Shown piece by piece: positions 58,324 to 64,000 of a DNA stretch of 64,000 bases (the stretch's first letter is position 1; the number at the start of each line of letters is the position of its first letter). The notes below the pieces were generated by a model, which made no database searches, was not told the DNA's origin, and was given only the letters and a program-made list of their open reading frames with translations. Source of the DNA: Cloeon dipterum. Lineage: Eukaryota > Arthropoda > Insecta > Ephemeroptera > Baetidae. The stretch covers positions 34,651,883-34,715,882 of the forward strand of contig NC_088789.1 in assembly GCF_949628265.1 (NCBI RefSeq), given 5' to 3'. A program made the translations under genes and the position numbers.

Positions 58324-61300
58324 TCACTTATTTGCATCGTTTAACACACGCAGTTTTTCCACCAATTCAAAATGTTCTGATTCTTCAGCGTAGTTGAGAA
58401 CGGTTTTACCCGCTCGGTCTGGTTTGGTAATGTCCACGTTGTTGTCCACCAATAACTCGACGACCTCCCACATATTTCTGCGACACGCAAGCAAAAGAGC
58501 GGTCAAACCAAGCTCATTGCTTTTTTCCAGATCAACTTTGATTTCGTCTTCAACGAGCCAACGAATCACTTTGGTTATGCCGCGAATGACTGCCAGGTGC
58601 AAACAAGTGTTGCCTTTTTTAGTAATTTCTTTCACAAGCCCTTTGTTCAGATTGTGAAGGAATTTGACCGTTTCGATGTCGTTCAGGGCATGGTGCGTCA
58701 CGTTCATTCCGTCGCTGTCCTTCAAAGTCAAATCAGCGCCACGCTCGACCAGTCTCTGAACTAATCCCAGGTTTCCAGTCGCTGCTGCCCAGTGCAAAGG
58801 AGTTCTTTCTTTTTTATCTTTAGAGCCGATGTCAGTGTCTGCTCTGGCCAACAAAATATCAATGGCGTCCCATTTACTGTGCTTGCAAGCAAGAAGAAGC
58901 GCTGATTTGCCTTTGCAATTAACTGCATTCAAATCTAATTTGATGTCATCGATAAGCCAGCTAATCACCTTCTTGTCTACCTTTTTGCTTCCTTCCATCG
59001 CCAAGATTAACAATGTGTTGTTTTCCTTGTCAACTTGTTTGACGAGCTCAACGAGACTCTGTTGGATGTTCGACGAGCCATCTTCGACCTCCTTCAGGGC
59101 CAAATGATCAAACAGCCGTTTAATTAAGTCAAAGTGTCCCGATCTTGCGGCGTGGTGCAGAGCAGTTCTTCCTTTGGTGTCCTGATTGCTGACGTCTGCT
59201 TTGTTGTCAAGGAGAATTTGGATGACTTCAAATCTATTTTTTGAACAAGCTGTCATCAACGGAGTCTCACCATTTTCGTTTTTAGCGTTCACGTCTACTT
59301 GAGCTTCATCTATGAGCCAGCGAATCACATCAATCGAATATTCAAACATCCCGATTGCAAGGTGCAACGAGGTGTTTTTATCTTTGGTCAATTCCTTCAC
59401 CAGCGCTCTGTTCAAACTTTTGACAATGTCCAAGTGTTGCAATGCGTAGTGCAACGCATTCTTTCCGAGATTGTCTTTCAAAGACGGATTGAGACCACGT
59501 TTGACCAGCTTCTGCGCCAAATCTGAGTTTCCTGACTCTGCGGCATAGTGGAGAAGGTTTTTTCCATTTTCATCTTTGGCTCGGACATCCACATCCTTCG
59601 TCAACAAAGTATCGACAATATCCCACATTCTCTTCTTGCAGGCAATATTTATTGCTGAATTCCCATCTTCGTCCACGGCATTTAGATCGATTCCGGATTC
59701 CTCGATTAGCCAATGAAAAACATCCCCTTCAACCATATAACTAAATTCGATCGCATAAATAAGTAAAGTGTTTTGAACCGTGTCCACTTCGTTAACAAAT
59801 TCAATGTTTTTCTTGTTAAGACATAAAATCATTTGCAAACTGTTCAATCCATAGAACATTACATTTCTGTGTACATTGTCCTTTTTTGTCAAATCTGCGC
59901 CATGATCAAGCAGATATTGCACTAAATCCACACTTCCTGATCTGACAGCATGGTGCAGGGCAGTCCTCCCACCTAAATCTTCTTTGCTTAAGTCGATGCT
60001 CTTATTTGCCAACAAATATTCGATGACGTCTTTTCGATTCTTACCACAAGCAATCATGAAAACCGTTTGACCGAGTTCATTCGATGCATTCACATCTATT
60101 TTTAATTCTTCGATGAGCCATTGGAACACTTCAAAGGGACAGTCATCGTTTTCAATGGCAAGGTGAAGGGAAGTGCTTCCATCGTTTGTCACTTGTCTCA
60201 ATAATTCACCTTTCTTCTCATGCAACAATTTTACCATTTCAAAGTTCTTCAATGCATGTTGTAAAATGCTTCTTTCGTACTTGTTCAAAAGAGAAAAATC
60301 ATTGCCATTATTCATAAGAATTTCGGTCTCTTTCAAGTTATTTGAAGCGATGGCAAGTTGTAGAGCTGAAGGAGCTGTCGTGGGTTTTAAATTATTACAA
60401 ATAATTCTCTCGTCAAGGAGCAATTCCTCCAGTACTCGATATTTCCATGCTTTGGCTAGTTGAAGGGCGGTGAATCCATCGCCATTTTGTAAATTAACAT
60501 CAGCGCCCTTCACGAGAAGCTTTTGCACTGATTCTGGGCAGTTCATTTCTATAGCCAGGTGCAGCGCAGTACATCCATTTTTGAGTGTTGAATTCACATC
60601 AGCGCCGTGGTCGAGCAGCGTTTCCAATAATTCCGGGTTATACCTAGCAGCGAAGTGCAAAGCTGACCATCCATTTCCTTGCTTTGAATTCACATCAGCG
60701 CCGTGGTAGAGCAGCTTCTTAACTAATTTTGGAAAATTCCTGGCTGCCAAGTGCAGAGGAGTCCATCCAGAACGAATCTTTGAATTTACATCAGCACCAT
60801 TATCTAGTAGCTTTTGACTCAGTTCTGGATAATGCCTTGCGGCAAAGTGCAGAGCTGTCCATCCATCTTGTTTTTTTGAATTTACGTCGGCACCGTATTT
60901 AAGCAGCTTTTCAATAAATTCTGGATTATACCTTGCAGCAAAGTGAAGAGCTGCCCATCCATCTTGTGTTTTTAAATTTACATCGGCACCGTTGTCAAGA
61001 AGCTTTTCGATAAATTCTGGATTATACCTTGCAGCAAAGTGCAGAGCTGTCCATCCATCTTGTTCTTTTGAATTTACGTCGGCACCGTACTCAAGCAGCT
61101 TTTGAATAAGTTCTGGATTGTACCTAGCAGCAAAGTGAAGACCTGCCCATCCATCTTGTGTTTTTAAATTTACATCGGCACCGTGGTCAAGAAGCTTTTC
61201 AATACATTCTGGATTATACCTTGCAGCAAAGTGAAGAGCTGTCCATCCATCTTGTTTTTTTGAATTTACATCAGCACCGTGGTCAAGGATCTTTTGAATC

Positions 61301-64000
61301 AGTTCTGGATTATGCTTTGCTGAGAAGTGAAGAGCTGTCCATCCATCTTGTGTTTTTAAATTTACATCGGCACCGTTGTCAAGAAGCTTTTCAATAAATT
61401 CTGGATTATACCTAGCAACAAAGTGAAGAGCTGTCCATCCATCTTGTTCTTTTGAATTTACATCGGCACCGTTGTCAAGAAGCTTATCAATAAATTCTGG
61501 ATTATACCTTGCAGCAAAGTGAAGAGCTGTCCATCCATCTTGTTCTTTTGAACTTACAGCTGCACCGTTGTCAAGCAGCTTTTGAATCAGTTCTGGATTA
61601 TACCTTGCAGCAAAGTGCAGAGCTGTCCATCCATCTTTATCTGCCAAGTTTACACCAGCACCATGGTCTAGCAGCTTTTGACTCAGTTTTGGATTATACC
61701 TTGCAGCGTAGTGCAGAGCTGTCCATCCATCATTATCTGCCAAGTTGACTCCAGCACCGTGGTCAAGCAGCATTTGAATCAGTTCTGGATTATATCTTGC
61801 AGCTTCGTGCAGAGGAGTCAATCCATCATTATCTTTTGAATTTATATCAGCATCGTGATTGAGCAGCTTTTGACTCATTTCTGGAAAAAAATTTGCAGCA
61901 AAATGCAGAGCTGTCCATCCATGTTTCGTTTTTAAATTTACATCGGCACCGTGCTCAAGCAGCTTTTGAATAAGTTCTGGATTGTACCTTGCAGCAAAGT
62001 GTAAAGCTGTCCATCCATATTGTTCTTTTAAATTCACATCAGCACCATGGTCTAACAGCTTTTGACTTAGTTGTTGATTACGCTCTGCAGCAATGTTCAG
62101 AGCTCTCCACTCCTGCTGTTCATTAGAAGTTAAATCGGAACCGTGGTCTAGCAGCTTTTGAATCAGTTCTGGACAATACCTTGCAGCAAAGTGCAGAGCT
62201 GTCCATCCTTTTTTATCTTGCAAATTGACATCTGCGCCGTAATCGACTAGCTTTTCCACAATTTCAGGATAGTTTTCTAATGCAGCGTGGTGAAGAGGGG
62301 TATTTCCCAAAAACTGATATTCAGCATTTACGTCAGCATTATTTACCAATAGAACTTCCAATAAATCCAGATTTCTATTAACTGTGGCGATGTTTACACA
62401 TGTCAAACCATGTTTGTTCTTTGAATTTACGTCCGCTCCGCACTCTATCAATTTTCGAGATAATTCTGTATAGCCTTTGTAGGCTGTGAGGTGCAGAGCT
62501 GTTTCTCCTCTCGTAGTTTTCGAATCGATTTTAGCACCACTTTCGAGTAACTTTTGAACCAACTCTTGATGTCTCGATAGAATAGCGTAATGCAACGCAG
62601 TCCATCCATTGTGGTCCTTCAAACTCACATCAGCTTTTTGGTTAAGCATTTTTTGAACTATTCCCAAATTTCCTTCTCCTGCAGCATAGTGTAGAGCTGT
62701 TCTTCCATCTTTGTCTTGCCTGTTCATGCTCAAAATTTTTGTGTTGAGCATGGTTTTAACCTTATCCCACTTCTTTTGTTTACAGGCAAGCAAGAGCGAG
62801 CTATCACTCTTTTTTTCTGAGAACTGTACATTACGTTCGTGTTCGTTCTTCTTCAGTGATAATCTAAACTTTCCTTTCTCTTCTATTAATTGCAATGCCG
62901 TTCGTCCATGCTCATCTCTCATTGTAAAATCTCCACCTTGTTGAATCCACTTCTGGAGGGACAGTAAACCACCAGTTTCTGATGCTGAATAATATGATGA
63001 ATTCTTTAAGTCTTTCTGTGCAGTGGGATCAATGTATTGTGCTCTTAGAAACATGGTTAATGATTTGTCTAGTCCTCTTTCAGCAGCTTCTCTAGCAGCC
63101 ATATTAGTTTCGCCGTTCCTGATACTTAAATCAACTCCAGCGTCTTCAAACAAATACCTTGCAATGTCTAAATTCCTCGAAATAGCTCTTCCAAAATCAT
63201 TTATGTCACAATTCTCAACCAAAATATGCAATGCGGTTTGTTCTTCTCTTGTTAGAGTCTTGGCAAGGTGTTTGCTCCGAGAATTTAGTAGTTTAATTGT
63301 CTCAATATTTTTGTCTTTGAGACATGCAAAATGTAATGCGTTCCAGCCGTTAGCGTCCGTGGCTTCGATGTCAGCACCGGCCTTGAGGAACTTGGCAACG
63401 AGATCAGTATAACCGTATTTTGCAGCGTAATGAAGGACCGTTCTCCCCTGTTTGTCCTTTTCTTTGACTCCAACTTGAAGCATCAAGAAATGCTCGTGAT
63501 TTTCAATCTCAAATTGAGTCCAATTTTTTCTATCTCCGTCCGGGATCAAAGATTTGATATCGATGTTTGGTATCTGCGCAAGCCATTCCAGTACTTCCCA
63601 CTTTCTCAGAAGTACTGCCAAGTGCATAGGGGTTTTTCCATCCTTCGTTCTTATGTCAATCAAAGCTGGACACTTTGATAGCAAAAATTTGGCAATTTCT
63701 TTGCGTCCGTACATCACAGCATATTGGAACGGATTCCAAATATCTCGCAGCCCATCGAGAACCAAGGTAGTTTCATCTCGCTTGAATACGCTTGGTTTTT
63801 CCTCCATAAGGAATTTAACCATGTCCAAATGACCAAATTCTGTGGCCACATTCAGTGGATCATAGCGAGTAATACCATAAATCGCTTCTTGAGCTCCGTG
63901 TTTTAGGAGGACTCTCACGCACTTGACACTTCCATATCTGCACGCCGTAAAGAGACTGTTTTCTTCTTCTTCAAATGCATCAACAGCACGAATTCGATTC
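58324..64000 (-). CDS. Ankyrin-repeat-only protein, 5' end beyond the window
   Basis: A single open frame runs from the stop at 58324 to the right edge of the window (at least 1890 residues), so the start is not visible; the GTG at 63918 is only an internal codon. Roughly fifty ankyrin repeats are seen. The first part is irregular. The middle (60540-62260) is a run of exact 33-residue repeats of the DGWTALHFAARYNPEFIEKL type. The last third repeats a longer module of about 165 residues: ALHYALQHLDIVKSL, then TSLHLAIG, then VIRWLIDE, then ETPLMTAC. The same module order opens the ankyrin domains of NLR-A and NLR-B. No NACHT, caspase or membrane segment is visible. It probably acts as a protein-binding scaffold or sensor; partners are unknown. 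Confidence 0.88.
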   Translation of the reverse strand, partial: NRIRAVDAFEEEENSLFTACRYGSVKCVRVLLKHGAQEAIYGITRYDPLNVATEFGHLDMVKFLMEEKPSVFKRDETTLVLDGLRDIWNPFQYAVMYGRKEIAKFLLSKCPALIDIRTKDGKTPMHLAVLLRKWEVLEWLAQIPNIDIKSLIPDGDRKNWTQFEIENHEHFLMLQVGVKEKDKQGRTVLHYAAKYGYTDLVAKFLKAGADIEATDANGWNALHFACLKDKNIETIKLLNSRSKHLAKTLTREEQTALHILVENCDINDFGRAISRNLDIARYLFEDAGVDLSIRNGETNMAAREAAERGLDKSLTMFLRAQYIDPTAQKDLKNSSYYSASETGGLLSLQKWIQQGGDFTMRDEHGRTALQLIEEKGKFRLSLKKNEHERNVQFSEKKSDSSLLLACKQKKWDKVKTMLNTKILSMNRQDKDGRTALHYAAGEGNLGIVQKMLNQKADVSLKDHNGWTALHYAILSRHQELVQKLLESGAKIDSKTTRGETALHLTAYKGYTELSRKLIECGADVNSKNKHGLTCVNIATVNRNLDLLEVLLVNNADVNAEYQFLGNTPLHHAALENYPEIVEKLVDYGADVNLQDKKGWTALHFAARYCPELIQKLLDHGSDLTSNEQQEWRALNIAAERNQQLSQKLLDHGADVNLKEQYGWTALHFAARYNPELIQKLLEHGADVNLKTKHGWTALHFAANFFPEMSQKLLNHDADINSKDNDGLTPLHEAARYNPELIQMLLDHGAGVNLADNDGWTALHYAARYNPKLSQKLLDHGAGVNLADKDGWTALHFAARYNPELIQKLLDNGAAVSSKEQDGWTALHFAARYNPEFIDKLLDNGADVNSKEQDGWTALHFVARYNPEFIEKLLDNGADVNLKTQDGWTALHFSAKHNPELIQKILDHGADVNSKKQDGWTALHFAARYNPECIEKLLDHGADVNLKTQDGWAGLHFAARYNPELIQKLLEYGADVNSKEQDGWTALHFAARYNPEFIEKLLDNGADVNLKTQDGWAALHFAARYNPEFIEKLLKYGADVNSKKQDGWTALHFAARHYPELSQKLLDNGADVNSKIRSGWTPLHLAARNFPKLVKKLLYHGADVNSKQGNGWSALHFAARYNPELLETLLDHGADVNSTLKNGCTALHLAIEMNCPESVQKLLVKGADVNLQNGDGFTALQLAKAWKYRVLEELLLDERIICNNLKPTTAPSALQLAIASNNLKETEILMNNGNDFSLLNKYERSILQHALKNFEMVKLLHEKKGELLRQVTNDGSTSLHLAIENDDCPFEVFQWLIEELKIDVNASNELGQTVFMIACGKNRKDVIEYLLANKSIDLSKEDLGGRTALHHAVRSGSVDLVQYLLDHGADLTKKDNVHRNVMFYGLNSLQMILCLNKKNIEFVNEVDTVQNTLLIYAIEFSYMVEGDVFHWLIEESGIDLNAVDEDGNSAINIACKKRMWDIVDTLLTKDVDVRAKDENGKNLLHYAAESGNSDLAQKLVKRGLNPSLKDNLGKNALHYALQHLDIVKSLNRALVKELTKDKNTSLHLAIGMFEYSIDVIRWLIDEAQVDVNAKNENGETPLMTACSKNRFEVIQILLDNKADVSNQDTKGRTALHHAARSGHFDLIKRLFDHLALKEVEDGSSNIQQSLVELVKQVDKENNTLLILAMEGSKKVDKKVISWLIDDIKLDLNAVNCKGKSALLLACKHSKWDAIDILLARADTDIGSKDKKERTPLHWAAATGNLGLVQRLVERGADLTLKDSDGMNVTHHALNDIETVKFLHNLNKGLVKEITKKGNTCLHLAVIRGITKVIRWLVEDEIKVDLEKSNELGLTALLLACRRNMWEVVELLVDNNVDITKPDRAGKTVLNYAEESEHFELVEKLRVLNDANK
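60540..62260 (-). repeat. 99-bp tandem ankyrin repeat array
   Basis: About 17 units of exactly 33 codons with highly similar DNA, differing mainly at the loop positions (KEQ, KTQ, KKQ, ADN) and at the residues after NPE. The uniform 33-residue spacing contrasts with the 34/35-residue spacing in the NLR arrays, so the arrays expanded separately. Confidence 0.9.

Overview
The window reads as nuclear DNA of an invertebrate animal, most likely an arthropod. It is AT-rich, carries a full-length metazoan-type 5S rRNA gene, has genes split by short GT-AG introns, and is packed with LINE, inverted-repeat and other dispersed repeats. Nothing in it looks bacterial or viral.

The core is a pair of paralogous, intron-containing genes facing each other: NLR-A (11492-18827, + strand) and NLR-B (48244-35451, - strand). 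Joined across 11 coding exons with matching phases, they predict proteins of 1837 and 2943 residues with the same order of parts: an N-terminal region I do not recognise, a full caspase-type domain (His323/Cys372 dyad), a second caspase-like domain that has lost its catalytic residues, a NACHT NTPase, and a C-terminal ankyrin array (about 19 repeats in A, about 51 in B). This resembles an innate-immune or cell-death sensor in which the effector protease and the oligomerising NTPase are on one chain. A third gene (58324 to beyond the right edge, - strand) encodes an ankyrin-only protein of at least 1890 residues whose C-terminal modules resemble the first ankyrin repeats of the two NLRs.

Layout: 1-10.3 kb holds the 5S gene, dispersed repeats and a MITE-like element, with no recognised protein gene. 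10.88-24.0 kb (left arm, NLR-A) and 30.3-48.9 kb (right arm, NLR-B) are a large imperfect inverted duplication. A direct repeat of about 0.55-0.68 kb sits at both outer borders. The spacer at about 24.2-30.0 kb is repeated in direct orientation at 51.6-57.2 kb, and both copies carry an N-terminal exon fragment of mitochondrial elongation factor Ts. 58.3-64.0 kb is the ankyrin-only gene. Intron 2 of both NLR genes holds relics of a LINE; in NLR-B this relic is split by a 2.4-kb terminal-inverted-repeat element that contains a GC-rich minisatellite.

Exon structures come from reading splice sites and phase by eye and from comparing the two paralogues. Exact repeat borders are approximate. Function is inferred from domain content only.
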